Of a DNA stretch of 64,000 nucleotides, positions 9,087-18,525 are shown piece after piece. A program made the position numbers and the translations under genes. Each line of letters begins with the position of its first letter. Position 1 is the stretch's first letter. Source of the DNA: Cytobacillus oceanisediminis 2691 (GTDB lineage: Bacteria > Bacillota > Bacilli > Bacillales > Cytobacillaceae); NCBI RefSeq assembly GCF_007678455.1, contig NZ_VEEP01000009.1, forward strand, positions 94,172 through 158,171, written 5' to 3'. Under the pieces are notes generated by a model, which saw nothing but the letters and a program-made list of their open reading frames with translations, was not told the DNA's origin and ran no database searches.

Positions 9087-10286
9087 TCACGAAAGAAGAA
9101 CTTTATTATAGACTATGCTTTCAAGGTATCCAACATACACTTCATCCCTCGCAAGTGCTGCTCCATACCTCCTCTTCAAGAAGCGTTCGGCTTCTGGGAA
9201 ATCATTAAATGGCCCTAGGCTTTCTTCATGCTTTAGCTTTATAATATAGCGTGTTCCATCCTTAAAGATGAAAAACAAGTCCCTATCCCTATTCTCATAG
9301 AGACAGCCATTTTTAGAATCCTTTATATTATAAGTATTTTTGAATGCGTCATGTTTGATCGTTTCAAGGGGAAACACTTGATCAATATAACGTTTATAAG
9401 CCTCTCCATTTATCGTACATCCAGAAGCCTTCGCATGTCCACCGCCTCCAAATTCTCCTGCGACAGCAGAAACGTCCACATGATCATGAATTGTCCTGAA
9501 ACTGATTTTCTTGCCACCTACATTTAGGATCGCTATATAATCCAGGTGTGGAAACTCCTTCCCAAGTTCATTACCCAGCTCAGAATGATAGGATTCGGCA
9601 TGGACGACTCCTCCATAGAGTCCATCATGCTCCATTTGAATGATTTCCCTTTTCTTCCTCCTTATATAACGTTCGATTTTACCCTCTTCCATTTCCAATA
9701 ACTTTTGCTCAAATTCATCGAATTCGAATCCATTATCTGTTTGAAGCCTGGATATCATACGTTCTTCAAATTCTTCTATAGAAACCATGAAAAATAAATC
9801 ATTCAGATTTTTCGCCTTGAAATTCTGGTGAATATCCCAATCCCATGTATCATACTGGCGGACCAGCTCAACAAACTCATTAAGTGTACCGTTATCAGCC
9901 AATTGGCGTTTGTCTTTCAAGTATTCATAAACTAATGAAGACGCGCTTGTAAGTGTACCAGATTCATCTTCCACTTTTACATATCCCCAGCTATAGTCAT
10001 TGAAATGCAAAGCCGTTTTATGATGGTCGATCAGGTAAGCCTTCCCTCCTTCTGATACGAAACGATTGATTCTTTCCGTTACTTCGTGGTTGACGGAAAG
10101 GTCGGTTATGTATAGATGGTCTTCCTTTTTCAAGCGCTCATTCATTCTCTCAAAATATTTCTCCACCTGAAAATTCAACCCAGATACAGAATTATAGCGG
10201 ATATCCGCTTGCTCACCGAATGCAAGCCGGAATAGAATCCCACATGCCACTCCATCCAAATCATTATGTGTAAATAAACGGTACAT
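9087..10286 (-). CDS. nrnB: DHH-family oligoribonuclease NrnB
   Basis: A 399-residue cytosolic phosphoesterase, the same length as I recall for B. subtilis NrnB (YngD). The DHH domain shows the metal ligands NDLDG (8-12) and LIDHHK (86-90, D87-H88-H89), and the DHHA1 part has GGGGHAKASG near residue 280. Family members degrade oligoribonucleotides of a few residues left by RNases, and may act on pAp or linear dinucleotides. The gene is alone, with the repeat region downstream and a divergent cupredoxin gene upstream. Confidence 0.88.
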   Translation of the reverse strand: MYRLFTHNDLDGVACGILFRLAFGEQADIRYNSVSGLNFQVEKYFERMNERLKKEDHLYITDLSVNHEVTERINRFVSEGGKAYLIDHHKTALHFNDYSWGYVKVEDESGTLTSASSLVYEYLKDKRQLADNGTLNEFVELVRQYDTWDWDIHQNFKAKNLNDLFFMVSIEEFEERMISRLQTDNGFEFDEFEQKLLEMEEGKIERYIRRKKREIIQMEHDGLYGGVVHAESYHSELGNELGKEFPHLDYIAILNVGGKKISFRTIHDHVDVSAVAGEFGGGGHAKASGCTINGEAYKRYIDQVFPLETIKHDAFKNTYNIKDSKNGCLYENRDRDLFFIFKDGTRYIIKLKHEESLGPFNDFPEAERFLKRRYGAALARDEVYVGYLESIVYNKVLLS

Positions 10287-10448
10287 CGTTTTCCACCTTC
10301 ACTTTCCCAAGCTGTTTACTCTATAAGAGCCTAATTTATAGTCTATTGTTGGCAAGATAATCTATACAAAAGAAAATCCAAAAAATTAGACAAGTTCAAC
10401 AAGGGGACGAGCATAGATATTTAAAGAGGATTATAAGGAGGTGAAAAC

Positions 10449-10898
10449 ATGCATTTCTTTGTATTTAAAAGAAGGACTTTATATTTTATTGGCCTAATTG
10501 TCTTCACTGCCATCATCGGCTCAATTTGGATGAATTTAAAACCTGAATCCACTCCAGCTATAGGCGGACAGAATGAACAAATCAGGGAAATACACCTCGT
10601 GACAGGAGAATTCAAATCGAATACCGACGATGGTAAAGAAATTGAAGCATACCGCTGGGACCCAGGTACAATCTTCGTTGAAAAAGGCGAAAAGGTAAGC
10701 CTGAAAATTCTTGGCGTGAACGGCAAGGAGCATCCTTTCATCATTGAGGGAACAGAAATCAAGGGAGTTGTAAAAAAAGGCCAAGAAACCCTTGTCCCTT
10801 TGCAATTTGACAAGGAAGGAACATACAGACTGATTTGCCTTACCCACCCTTCAGCTGAACACAACGGGCCGATGATTGCTTATATTGTAGTGGATTGA
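10449..10898 (+). CDS. Membrane-anchored cupredoxin-like protein
   Basis: A 149-residue protein with one N-terminal membrane helix (about 10-29) and an external cupredoxin fold. Candidate type I copper ligands are present in order: H95 (KEHPF), C130 and H133 (LICLTHP) and M142 (GPMIAY). AAGGAGGTG lies 6 nt before the ATG. It probably carries copper or electrons at the membrane surface; the partner is not visible, although a SCO copper chaperone lies 10 kb away. It is monocistronic with a perfect terminator. Confidence 0.8.
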   Translation: MHFFVFKRRTLYFIGLIVFTAIIGSIWMNLKPESTPAIGGQNEQIREIHLVTGEFKSNTDDGKEIEAYRWDPGTIFVEKGEKVSLKILGVNGKEHPFIIEGTEIKGVVKKGQETLVPLQFDKEGTYRLICLTHPSAEHNGPMIAYIVVD

Positions 10899-10910
10899 AA
10901 TCCATCCGAG

Positions 10911-10938
10911 AACAGGAATCCGATTCCTGTTTTTTCTT
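10911..10938 (+). terminator. Terminator after the cupredoxin gene
   Basis: Perfect stem AACAGGAATC / GATTCCTGTT around one base, then TTTTTCTTTT. Confidence 0.9.
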
Positions 10939-10973
10939 TTAATTGAAGGTTGTTTTCTCATTTAAATTTAAAA

Positions 10974-11002
10974 TTGACACAAAACATACAAATCACTATA
11001 AA
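10974..11002 (+). promoter_or_regulatory. SigA-type promoter, distal, for pflB
   Basis: TTGACA (10974-10979), 17 nt, then TATAAA (10997-11002). It would give a leader of about 230 nt before pflB. No other gene lies in this 300-bp gap, so it probably serves pflB. Confidence 0.6.
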
Positions 11003-11137
11003 CACAGTGCAAACATTTCCTGATAGCATAAATACATAAACATTTTTATATAACAGACTCTTTTAAACTTCATTTAATTATAGTACAGTTCACTTCACTT
11101 CACAGAGAAACTTCGTTAAAAACTTGTTTTAATAGTT

Positions 11138-11216
11138 TTGTTCATAATTTCACAAATACGTCACACTCATTCTGTTATATTCGTAGTATGATAATAGTGT
11201 GATAACTGTTATACAA
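11138..11216 (+). promoter_or_regulatory. Candidate redox operators and proximal -10 of pflB
   Basis: TTGTTCATAATTTCACAA (11138-11155) is an imperfect Rex-like palindrome. A second imperfect dyad, centred on ATAAC-T-GTTAT (11202-11212), overlaps GTGTGATAAC. TATGATAAT (11187-11195) is a plausible proximal -10 without a clear -35. Redox control of pfl is known in related bacteria; these particular sites are inferred. Confidence 0.4.
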
Positions 11217-11241
11217 ACATCCACTTTAGAGGTGAACCAAA

Positions 11242-13467
11242 ATGGAACAATGGAAAGGTTTTAAAAATGGTGCTTGGCAAGAAGAAATCAATGTTCGCGA
11301 TTTTATCCTGAAGAACTTCTCTGAATATACCGGGGACTCAAGTTTCCTGGAAGGTGCCACAGAAGAAACACTCCAATTATGGCAGCAAGTAATGGAATTG
11401 ACAAAACAGGAGCGCGAAAACGGCGGAATACTTGATATGGATACTGAAGTGGTTTCCACCATCACTTCACATGGCCCAGGCTATCTTGATAAAACAAAAG
11501 AAAAAGTTGTCGGTTTCCAGACAGATCAGCCATTCAAGCGCTCTATGCAGCCATTTGGAGGCATCCGCATGGCAAAGGCCGCATGCGAGGCGTATGGATA
11601 CGAATTGGATAAGGAAGTTGAGAAGATATTTACTGACTTCCGTAAAACACATAACCAGGGCGTGTTCGATGTTTATACAAAAGAAATGCTCCAGGCCCGT
11701 AAAGCCGGCATCATTACCGGCTTGCCAGATGCCTATGGCCGGGGCAGGATCATTGGTGATTACCGTCGTGTAGCTCTTTATGGTGTCGACTTCCTGATGG
11801 AGCAAAAGAAGAAAGACCATGGAATGACAAGCAGTGTCATGACTGAAGACACAATGCGCCTGAGAGAAGAAATCTCTGAGCAATACCGTTCATTGAATGA
11901 ATTGAAGCATCTTGCTAAGAGCTATGGATATGATATTTCCAAGCCAGCAACCAATGCAGCGGAAGCTTTTCAATGGGTCTACTTTGCATACCTTGCAGCA
12001 ATCAAAGAACAAAACGGTGCAGCAATGAGCCTTGGACGTGTCGCGACCTTCCTGGATATCTATATTGAACGCGACCTCAAAAATGGAACCCTGACTGAAC
12101 AAGAGGCACAGGAACTTGTCGACCATTTCGTCATGAAGCTTCGTCTCGTGAAATTTGCGCGCACGCCAGATTACAACGAGTTATTCAGCGGGGACCCTAC
12201 CTGGGTTACAGAGTCAATCGGCGGTATGGCCCATACCGGGCAGTCACTTGTGACAAAGAACTCTTTCCGTTTCCTTCATACACTTGATAATCTTGGCCCT
12301 GCACCGGAGCCTAACCTTACTGTTTTATGGTCCCCTGCCCTGCCAGAGAACTTCAAGAAATATTGTGCTGAAATGTCCATTAAAACAAGTTCAATTCAGT
12401 ATGAAAACGACGATTTGATGCGCTGTGAATATGGTGATGACTATGGGATCGCCTGCTGTGTATCCGCGATGGAAATCGGCAAGCAGATGCAATTCTTCGG
12501 CGCCCGTGCCAATCTGGCAAAAGCTTTGCTTTACGCAATCAACGGCGGTGTCGATGAAAAGCTTAAGATCCAGGTTGCACCAGCCTTCGGCCCGATTACT
12601 TCTGATGTACTGGACTATAAAGAAGTAATGGAAAAATTCGATAATGTTATGGAATGGCTTGCTGGCCTTTACATCAACACTCTCAATGTTATCCACTACA
12701 TGCATGACAAATACAGCTATGAACGGATTGAAATGGCTCTTCATGATACAGAAGTCCTCCGTACAATGGCAACCGGGATTGCAGGGTTAAGTGTCGTAGC
12801 GGATTCATTGAGCGCAATCAAGCATGCAAAGGTAATAGTTATCCGTGACGAGAACGGCATTGCAGTTGACTTTGAAACAGAAGGCGATTTCCCTAAATAC
12901 GGCAACAACGATGACCGTGTCGACAGCATTGCTGTAGGGCTCGTCAAGAACTTCATGACAAAACTGCGCAAGCACCCGACATATCGCAACTCTGTCCATA
13001 CTATGTCGATCCTTACCATTACTTCAAACGTTGTATATGGCAAGAAGACTGGCAATACACCAGATGGCCGCCGCTCCGGCGAACCATTTGCACCAGGTGC
13101 CAATCCAATGCACGGCCGCGATACTAAAGGTACGCTTGCTTCCCTTTCATCAGTGGCTAAGCTTCCATACAGCTATGCAATGGACGGCATTTCCAATACT
13201 TTCTCCATCGTACCAAAAGCACTTGGTAAAGATGAAGAAAGCAGAACGAACAATCTTGTATCCATCCTTGACGGATATGCAATTAAGGATGGACATCATT
13301 TGAACGTCAACGTATTCAACAGGGAAACACTTTTAAACGCAATGGAACATCCTGAGGAGTACCCTCAGTTGACAATCCGTGTCTCTGGATACGCAGTGAA
13401 CTTCATCAAGCTGACACGTGAGCAGCAGATGGATGTCATTAACCGTACTTTCCATGAAACAATGTAA
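11242..13467 (+). CDS. pflB: Formate C-acetyltransferase (pyruvate formate-lyase)
   Basis: A 741-residue glycyl-radical enzyme that converts pyruvate plus CoA to acetyl-CoA plus formate under anaerobiosis. The catalytic cysteine pair is C405-C406 ([10 protein letters not shown]) and the radical glycine is G716 in RVSGYAV near the C terminus. Length is normal for the family. The ribosome site GAGGTG precedes the ATG. The activase gene follows after a partial terminator. Fermentative or redox-responsive control is likely from the long leader and its dyads. It implies facultative anaerobic growth. Confidence 0.97.
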   Translation: MEQWKGFKNGAWQEEINVRDFILKNFSEYTGDSSFLEGATEETLQLWQQVMELTKQERENGGILDMDTEVVSTITSHGPGYLDKTKEKVVGFQTDQPFKRSMQPFGGIRMAKAACEAYGYELDKEVEKIFTDFRKTHNQGVFDVYTKEMLQARKAGIITGLPDAYGRGRIIGDYRRVALYGVDFLMEQKKKDHGMTSSVMTEDTMRLREEISEQYRSLNELKHLAKSYGYDISKPATNAAEAFQWVYFAYLAAIKEQNGAAMSLGRVATFLDIYIERDLKNGTLTEQEAQELVDHFVMKLRLVKFARTPDYNELFSGDPTWVTESIGGMAHTGQSLVTKNSFRFLHTLDNLGPAPEPNLTVLWSPALPENFKKYCAEMSIKTSSIQYENDDLMRCEYGDDYGIACCVSAMEIGKQMQFFGARANLAKALLYAINGGVDEKLKIQVAPAFGPITSDVLDYKEVMEKFDNVMEWLAGLYINTLNVIHYMHDKYSYERIEMALHDTEVLRTMATGIAGLSVVADSLSAIKHAKVIVIRDENGIAVDFETEGDFPKYGNNDDRVDSIAVGLVKNFMTKLRKHPTYRNSVHTMSILTITSNVVYGKKTGNTPDGRRSGEPFAPGANPMHGRDTKGTLASLSSVAKLPYSYAMDGISNTFSIVPKALGKDEESRTNNLVSILDGYAIKDGHHLNVNVFNRETLLNAMEHPEEYPQLTIRVSGYAVNFIKLTREQQMDVINRTFHETM

Positions 13468-13484
13468 ACACCAATCGTGAACTG

Positions 13485-13526
13485 AACAGGAGCTGCCCTC
13501 CCTGGAAGCAGGTCCTCCTGTTTTAT
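13485..13526 (+). terminator. Attenuating hairpin between pflB and pflA
   Basis: AACAGGAG pairs with CTCCTGTT across a 22-nt loop, followed by TTTATTG. It may reduce pflA expression relative to pflB, which suits a catalytic activase. Confidence 0.55.
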
Positions 13527-13543
13527 TGAAAGGAGAAATCATC

Positions 13544-14284
13544 ATGAACGGAAACATTCATTCTATCGAAACCTTTGGAACTGTAGACGGACCCGGAATC
13601 CGCTATGTAATCTTCACGCAGGGGTGCCTGCTGCGCTGCCAGTTCTGCCATAACGCAGATACGTGGGAAATTGGCACAGGCAAACAAATGGCTGTTTCCG
13701 AAATCATTGATGATCTGAAGTCTTATCTGCCTTTCATTGAAGCATCTGGTGGCGGCATCACAGTGAGCGGAGGAGAGCCTCTGTTGCAAATACCCTTCAT
13801 CACTGAGCTTTTCAAGGAGTGCAAAAAACTCGGAGTGCATACTGCCATTGATTCTTCAGGCGGGTGTTACTCAAGCGCTCCCGTTTTCCAGGAACAGCTT
13901 GCCGAACTTTTGCGCTATACTGATTTGGTCCTTCTGGACTTAAAACATATTAACAGAAAGAAACATATTAAGCTGACAGGCATGGCGAATGAACATATTC
14001 TCGATTTCGCCCGCTACTTATCACAGCACAACGTCCCTGTCTGGATCCGGCACGTACTTGTACCCGGGGTGACCAATGAAATTGATGACCTCACCGAGCT
14101 GGGGGCGTTCATAGGCACTTTGGAAAACGTACGCAAACTGGAAGTACTGCCTTACCACAAACTTGGGGTGTACAAATGGGAGGCACTGGGACTTGAATAT
14201 CCGCTAAATGATGTGGAACCTCCATCAGATGATGAGGTCGAGCGTGCTTATAGACTACTAACAGCCAAGACAGCCTTAAAATGA
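13544..14284 (+). CDS. pflA: Pyruvate formate-lyase activating enzyme
   Basis: A 246-residue radical SAM enzyme. The 4Fe-4S motif CxxxCxxC is C28, C32, C35 (QGCLLRCQFCHNADTW), and GGGITVSGGEPLLQ is the SAM-binding region. It generates the glycyl radical on PflB. The ATG at 13544 follows AAAGGAG; an earlier in-frame ATG at 13526 lies upstream of that ribosome site. It is co-oriented with pflB, 76 nt downstream. Confidence 0.95.
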   Translation: MNGNIHSIETFGTVDGPGIRYVIFTQGCLLRCQFCHNADTWEIGTGKQMAVSEIIDDLKSYLPFIEASGGGITVSGGEPLLQIPFITELFKECKKLGVHTAIDSSGGCYSSAPVFQEQLAELLRYTDLVLLDLKHINRKKHIKLTGMANEHILDFARYLSQHNVPVWIRHVLVPGVTNEIDDLTELGAFIGTLENVRKLEVLPYHKLGVYKWEALGLEYPLNDVEPPSDDEVERAYRLLTAKTALK

Positions 14285-14310
14285 CAGCAGGAATTCTTTC
14301 CTGCTGTTTT
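14284..14310 (+). terminator. Terminator after pflA
   Basis: ACAGCAGGAA / TTCCTGCTGT stem, TTCT loop, T-run. Confidence 0.9.
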
Positions 14311-14376
14311 TTCTGCATAGGTTCTTGATATTTCTCTAGTATCATTATGTTAATACATTTATTGGAGGATTTATTG

Positions 14377-15108
14377 ATGTATCAATTGCTTTCGGAAATC
14401 AGCAACTATTTAAGCGGACCTTTTTTTACTCTGGTGAATCAGACAGAACAAATCCCCATACTCGCAAGCTTCCTGCTGGGACTTGTAGGTGCTCTTGCTC
14501 CATGTCAGCTCTCAGCCAATATAGGTGCCATCACGTACTATGGCAATCGCAGCTTGCAGGCGAAGAGCCATTGGACGGAAATGTCCTTTTTCATACTCGG
14601 CAAAATCACGGTCTTTTCTTTGCTGGGGCTTGCCGTTTGGCTAGTTGGAAATGGTTTTCAGCAAATGCTTCCAGAATTCTTTTCCTGGTTCCGCAAATTG
14701 ATGGGCCCTCTATTCATTCTAATTGGCCTATCTCTTATAGGCCTCTTCGCATTCAATTGGATCAGCCGCTTAACATCTTTCCTGCCTGAATGGGGAGGCA
14801 GAGGCAAGACAGGTTCGTTTTTAATGGGGGTAAGCTTTTCCATCGCATTCTGCCCAACCATGTTTTCACTATTCTTCTTCACTCTCATGCCCATTGTGCT
14901 CAGTTCATCATATGGCGCAGTACTGCCGGCCGTTTTTGGAGCAGGCACCTCAATCCCGCTGATTATATTTGCCGCAATCATCTCCTTCATGGGACTTGAT
15001 GGTTCATTAATGAAAAAAAGCCGCAAAATAGGAGCTATGGTGCAAACTTCTGCAGGATATATTTTAATCTTGGTCGGAATCATGGATACTTTGACTTATT
15101 GGGTATAA
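14377..15108 (+). CDS. CcdA/DsbD-like (UreH-type) membrane protein
   Basis: A 243-residue integral membrane protein with about six helices. The start follows GGAGG at 14363-14368; an in-frame earlier ATG has none. Two helix cysteines in Pro/Cys contexts, ALAPCQLSAN (about 46) and IAFCPTMF (about 167), match the thiol pair of CcdA/DsbD transmembrane domains, which move electrons across the membrane for cytochrome c maturation or periplasmic thiol reduction. The family also holds UreH-like and metal-transport proteins, so the substrate is uncertain. It stands alone. Confidence 0.75.
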   Translation: MYQLLSEISNYLSGPFFTLVNQTEQIPILASFLLGLVGALAPCQLSANIGAITYYGNRSLQAKSHWTEMSFFILGKITVFSLLGLAVWLVGNGFQQMLPEFFSWFRKLMGPLFILIGLSLIGLFAFNWISRLTSFLPEWGGRGKTGSFLMGVSFSIAFCPTMFSLFFFTLMPIVLSSSYGAVLPAVFGAGTSIPLIIFAAIISFMGLDGSLMKKSRKIGAMVQTSAGYILILVGIMDTLTYWV

Positions 15109-15118
15109 AATTCACAGC

Positions 15119-15150
15119 AAAAAGGCCGACGTTCAAGTCAGCCTTCTTTT
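15119..15150 (+). terminator. Convergent terminator, imperfect
   Basis: AAAAGGCCGAC and GTCAGCCTTCTTTTT form a bulged stem with a T-run, overlapping the end of the antiporter gene. Confidence 0.65.
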
Positions 15151-16721
15151 TCATGAGACAAATTCACTAAAGCCTCAGTCAGCTCTTTTCGTTCTTTTTC
15201 CGCTGTTTCCGAAGAAATGATCTCTTCCATTGACAGTTTATCAACAGCCTCATGTTCTGCATAGAAAACAACTCTACGCAATGTTTCGGTTTGCTTCTCT
15301 TTCAGTTCAGGCTTCCTTCGGTACAATTCTTCCATTTCGGCAATTGCAATTTCCAGCTTCTGTTGATACTTTTGGACATACTCATCCGTAATTGTCTTTG
15401 TCAGATAGTATCTTCCTTTTGCTTCCATCATTTCTTTCATCGCCGTTTCATATCTGTGAATTTTTGAAAGCAGCTGTTCATATTCAAAATATACTTCTTC
15501 TTTTTTGTTGATCCCAAGGAAAGAAATGAGAGGTTTAATGGTCAAGCCTTGAACGACAAGTGAAAAGAGTACAACACTGAAGGCCAGGATCAATAGTTCC
15601 TCTCTCCCCTGGAAGTCCCTCGGCAGACTCAAAACAAGGGCGATTGATAATGAACCCTTTAGCCCTCCCCAATTTAAAATATGTTTCCAATTCATGCTGA
15701 AATCCCTGATGACAGACATGCTGGCATACACAGCTGCACTACGGGCAATAAGAACAAGGATAATGGCAATGAAAATTATTTCCCACTTATCCTGCATATC
15801 GATTCTTGTTATCTCCAGCCCGATCATCAAGAACACAATCGAATTCGCCAAAAGGGCAGCAACATCCCAAAAATTGTTAATATTCAATTTTGTAGTCGGT
15901 GTCATTCCTATGCTAGAACCGAAATTCCCGAAGATTAACGCTGCAACCACAACCGCTATAACACCAGAAGCATGTACGCTTTCTGCTATCAAAAAAGATC
16001 CATAAAATAAGAGGATGCTGAAAATAATTTCTAATGGATAATCATCAAAATACTTCGTCAAAAGGGAAAAACCATATCCCAGTGCACCACCGATGATCAG
16101 CCCGAGTGAAACGACCCTGATAAAATCCCATAGTCCCATGCCAAGTCCAGACCACCCGGCGTCCAGATATGTAATCAATGATAAGGCAGATATTTTGAAA
16201 AGTACTACTGCCAGCCCATCATTGAACAAGCTTTCTCCTTCAATGACGACTGCAAGCCGCTTTTTCACGCCCACGCTTTTAAAAATGGAAAGGACACTTA
16301 CTGGGTCCGTTGCACTCATCAATGCTCCAAAAACAAATGCAGCAGGCAGCGAAAGCCCAAGAAAATAGTGTGCTGTAAATCCTATCAGCAGAAATGAAAG
16401 TAGTGTACCTCCAAATGCCAATGCAAGGATCGGTTCTTTGTTTTCCTTCAAATGAGAAAATGGCAGTTTTAATGCTGCTTCCCCAAGCAGTGCAGGAAGA
16501 AATAATGTAATGATGACGAAATTAAAAATTTCCCCTTCTGTAATGAACATCTTCAATGGTTCAAGTAAAGGTATATTCAACAATCCAATTATTGCACCAA
16601 CGATAACCAGGGCAATAGGATAAGGCTGTTTAACTTTCTTGGCTATCGCTGTGATTCCCGCTGCAATTAAGATTAAAAAGAATCCAGTCTGAAATATTTC
16701 ATGCAAATTCACTTCTTCCAA
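15138..16721 (-). CDS. Na+/H+ antiporter, CPA1 (NhaP/NhaK-type) family
   Basis: A 527-residue transporter with about twelve hydrophobic segments followed by a charged cytosolic tail of about 120 residues. The ion-binding motif region is SATDPVSVLSIFK and GESLFNDGLAVVLF, diagnostic of CPA1 exchangers, which swap cytosolic Na+ or K+ for H+. A TTG start is chosen because GGAG lies 8 nt upstream; a GTG at 16745 (535 aa) is the alternative, with AGGGGA 11 nt before it. It is monocistronic. Confidence 0.9.
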   Translation of the reverse strand: MEEVNLHEIFQTGFFLILIAAGITAIAKKVKQPYPIALVIVGAIIGLLNIPLLEPLKMFITEGEIFNFVIITLFLPALLGEAALKLPFSHLKENKEPILALAFGGTLLSFLLIGFTAHYFLGLSLPAAFVFGALMSATDPVSVLSIFKSVGVKKRLAVVIEGESLFNDGLAVVLFKISALSLITYLDAGWSGLGMGLWDFIRVVSLGLIIGGALGYGFSLLTKYFDDYPLEIIFSILLFYGSFLIAESVHASGVIAVVVAALIFGNFGSSIGMTPTTKLNINNFWDVAALLANSIVFLMIGLEITRIDMQDKWEIIFIAIILVLIARSAAVYASMSVIRDFSMNWKHILNWGGLKGSLSIALVLSLPRDFQGREELLILAFSVVLFSLVVQGLTIKPLISFLGINKKEEVYFEYEQLLSKIHRYETAMKEMMEAKGRYYLTKTITDEYVQKYQQKLEIAIAEMEELYRRKPELKEKQTETLRRVVFYAEHEAVDKLSMEEIISSETAEKERKELTEALVNLSHEKEG

Positions 16722-16802
16722 TACAATCACTCCAATCTCTTCCACTACTTCTAATTTCCCCTATTTCTATCCTTATAAAAACTTTTATAGAAATTCCAAA
16801 AA

Positions 16803-16835
16803 AAATCAAAAAAACCATGGGGTTTTCCCATGGTT
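16803..16835 (-). terminator. Terminator of the 16841-17158 gene
   Basis: AACCATGGG / CCCATGGTT with GTTTT loop and T-run on the minus strand. Confidence 0.85.
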
Positions 16836-16840
16836 GTAAT

Positions 16841-17158
16841 CTATGCAATATTCATATTTTCCTTATACCCTGGCTCACAATACAGGCACACGGCATCTTC
16901 GTAATCCTCAGTATTGACATCTTCAGGGTTATACTCGATTCCACATAAGTCGCACTCTACCATTTCTCCCTCTGAATCTTCAGCCGCTTCCGGGATTGCG
17001 TCATTCACCTTCAGTTCACCTACCCAGACACCACTGATTGTCGACATTTCATTTTCAATATATTCATTCGCTGCTTCTTCTGTTTCCCATACACCATGGT
17101 CCCAGAGCATTTCGTCAGCGTCACCTGCATTGACCATTAATCCGTATACTATTTTCAT
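16841..17158 (-). CDS. Acidic protein with CxxC pairs, unknown
   Basis: A 105-residue acidic cytosolic protein. The N-terminal half starts MKIVYGLMVNAGDADEM. The C-terminal part holds two CxxC knuckles, CDLCG (about 74-77) and CLYC (about 91-94), that could bind one zinc ion. It has a terminator of its own. The ribosome site is modest (GAAAGGGG upstream). I do not recognise the family. Confidence 0.65.
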   Translation of the reverse strand: MKIVYGLMVNAGDADEMLWDHGVWETEEAANEYIENEMSTISGVWVGELKVNDAIPEAAEDSEGEMVECDLCGIEYNPEDVNTEDYEDAVCLYCEPGYKENMNIA

Positions 17159-17335
17159 ATTTGCTGCCCCTTTCGATTTGGGAAGTTTGTTCTATATAAT
17201 TAGCCCCTCCTTTCACTCTTGAAACCTCCAGTATATGGAAATCAGAACTTTTTCCATTTTATTTCGTATATATACTGATTGTTAAAAACAGGATTTTAAA
17301 ATATACTTGATTAATGAAAGAGAAGAGGTGATGGC

Positions 17336-17614
17336 ATGCTTATGGAAATTTACGCTCAGTCGATCGAAGCAACGGCAATGTATAGTGTTTATTTAACACT
17401 GCTCATCAGCATGTCAATGTCCGTCTTATGGGCATTAGGTGACACCTCTTATATCGAATCTTGTTATTTGCAGATCAAACTTAAGCCATCCGTTTCTGAA
17501 AAAGCGTTTAAAAATAAAGCTGAACTCGGAACGAGATTTCAGCTTCTGATCCTTAAGCGGATTAAAATAAAGATAGATCCAGGTGATGAAGACAGCATTT
17601 TTCTCCTTATGTGA
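17336..17614 (+). CDS. Small membrane protein upstream of yidC
   Basis: A 92-residue protein with one hydrophobic segment (about 14-34, YSVYLTLLISMSMSVLWAL) and a basic C-terminal half. GAGGTG lies 6 nt before the ATG. Its stop lies 26 nt before the YidC start, whose ribosome site is in that gap, so the two are probably co-transcribed and translationally close. I do not recognise the family. A link to membrane-protein insertion is only suggested by the neighbour. Confidence 0.6.
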   Translation: MLMEIYAQSIEATAMYSVYLTLLISMSMSVLWALGDTSYIESCYLQIKLKPSVSEKAFKNKAELGTRFQLLILKRIKIKIDPGDEDSIFLLM

Positions 17615-17640
17615 ACAACTTGAAAATTAGGAGGAGAAAA

Positions 17641-18411
17641 ATGAAAAATCGATTCACCATAATGATAGTACTTCTATTATCGACACTATTAACTGGTTGC
17701 CAGGCTATGACAAGCGAGGGATCTTTTTTCCAGACAACATTTATCAATCCATTCGCTTGGCTGATCCACTTTTTTGCAAGCATTACAGGAGGAAGTTATG
17801 GCCTTGCGATTATCTTGATTACAATGCTCATTAGACTCGCGCTCATGCCTCTTATGCTTAGACAGTATAAGAACCAGCAGAATATGAAAGAAAAAATGGA
17901 AATACTGAAGCCTGAAATGGACGAAATACAAAAGAAACTTAAACAAACAAAGGATCCTGCCGAACAAAGGAAGCTACAGCAGGAAATGATGGGCCTTTAC
18001 CAAAAACACGGGGTGAACCCACTATCTGTCGGCTGTCTGCCAATGCTCATTCAGATGCCAATCCTGATGGGGTTATACTATGCTATCCGCGGATCTGCTG
18101 AAATAGCCAGCCACTCTTTCCTCTGGTTCAATCTCGGGCATTCTGATATATGGATCACAGCAGCAGCCGGAATCATCTATTACCTGCAGTTTAAGGTATC
18201 GATGTCAAATGTTACAGAGGATCAAAAAAAGCAAATGAAACTAATGGGGCTCATGTCACCAGTTATGATCGTAATGTTTTCATTAAATGCACCATCCGCA
18301 CTTCCCCTTTACTGGACGGTAGGCGGGATTTTCCTTATTGCACAAACACTCCTTGGGAGAAAGATTTATGGCAAGAAAGAAAATACCATTAAAGTTGAAC
18401 ACCAGCTTTAA
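17641..18411 (+). CDS. yidC: Membrane protein insertase YidC/OxaA
   Basis: A 256-residue lipoprotein-type insertase. The signal peptide ends in lipobox LLTGC (C20), followed by the conserved core of five membrane segments (GSYGLAIILITMLIRLALMP, the cytosolic coiled-coil loop rich in Lys/Glu, and NPLSVGCLPMLIQMPILMGLY). Known homologs insert membrane proteins with or without Sec. The start is set by AGGAGG; the same ORF extends 10 codons upstream without a site. Bacillus has two paralogs (SpoIIIJ and YqjG); which one this is cannot be decided here. Confidence 0.92.
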   Translation: MKNRFTIMIVLLLSTLLTGCQAMTSEGSFFQTTFINPFAWLIHFFASITGGSYGLAIILITMLIRLALMPLMLRQYKNQQNMKEKMEILKPEMDEIQKKLKQTKDPAEQRKLQQEMMGLYQKHGVNPLSVGCLPMLIQMPILMGLYYAIRGSAEIASHSFLWFNLGHSDIWITAAAGIIYYLQFKVSMSNVTEDQKKQMKLMGLMSPVMIVMFSLNAPSALPLYWTVGGIFLIAQTLLGRKIYGKKENTIKVEHQL

Positions 18412-18421
18412 AATCTGAATG

Positions 18422-18451
18422 GCCCGGGATTGACTTTCCTGGGCTTTTCTT
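18422..18451 (+). terminator. Terminator after yidC
   Basis: GCCCGGGA / TCCTGGGC stem and T-rich tail. Confidence 0.85.
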
Positions 18452-18490
18452 ATGCCCATATACCCTTTTCTGAGAAGTGGAATAATATGG

Positions 18491-18519
18491 TTGACACCTG
18501 CGGATTTATGGAGTTATAC
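18491..18519 (+). promoter_or_regulatory. SigA promoter of the ABC-F resistance gene
   Basis: TTGACA (18491-18496), 17 nt, TTATAC (18514-18519). Transcription would start near 18526, giving a leader of about 300 nt. Confidence 0.75.
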
Positions 18520-18525
18520 TTTTAC

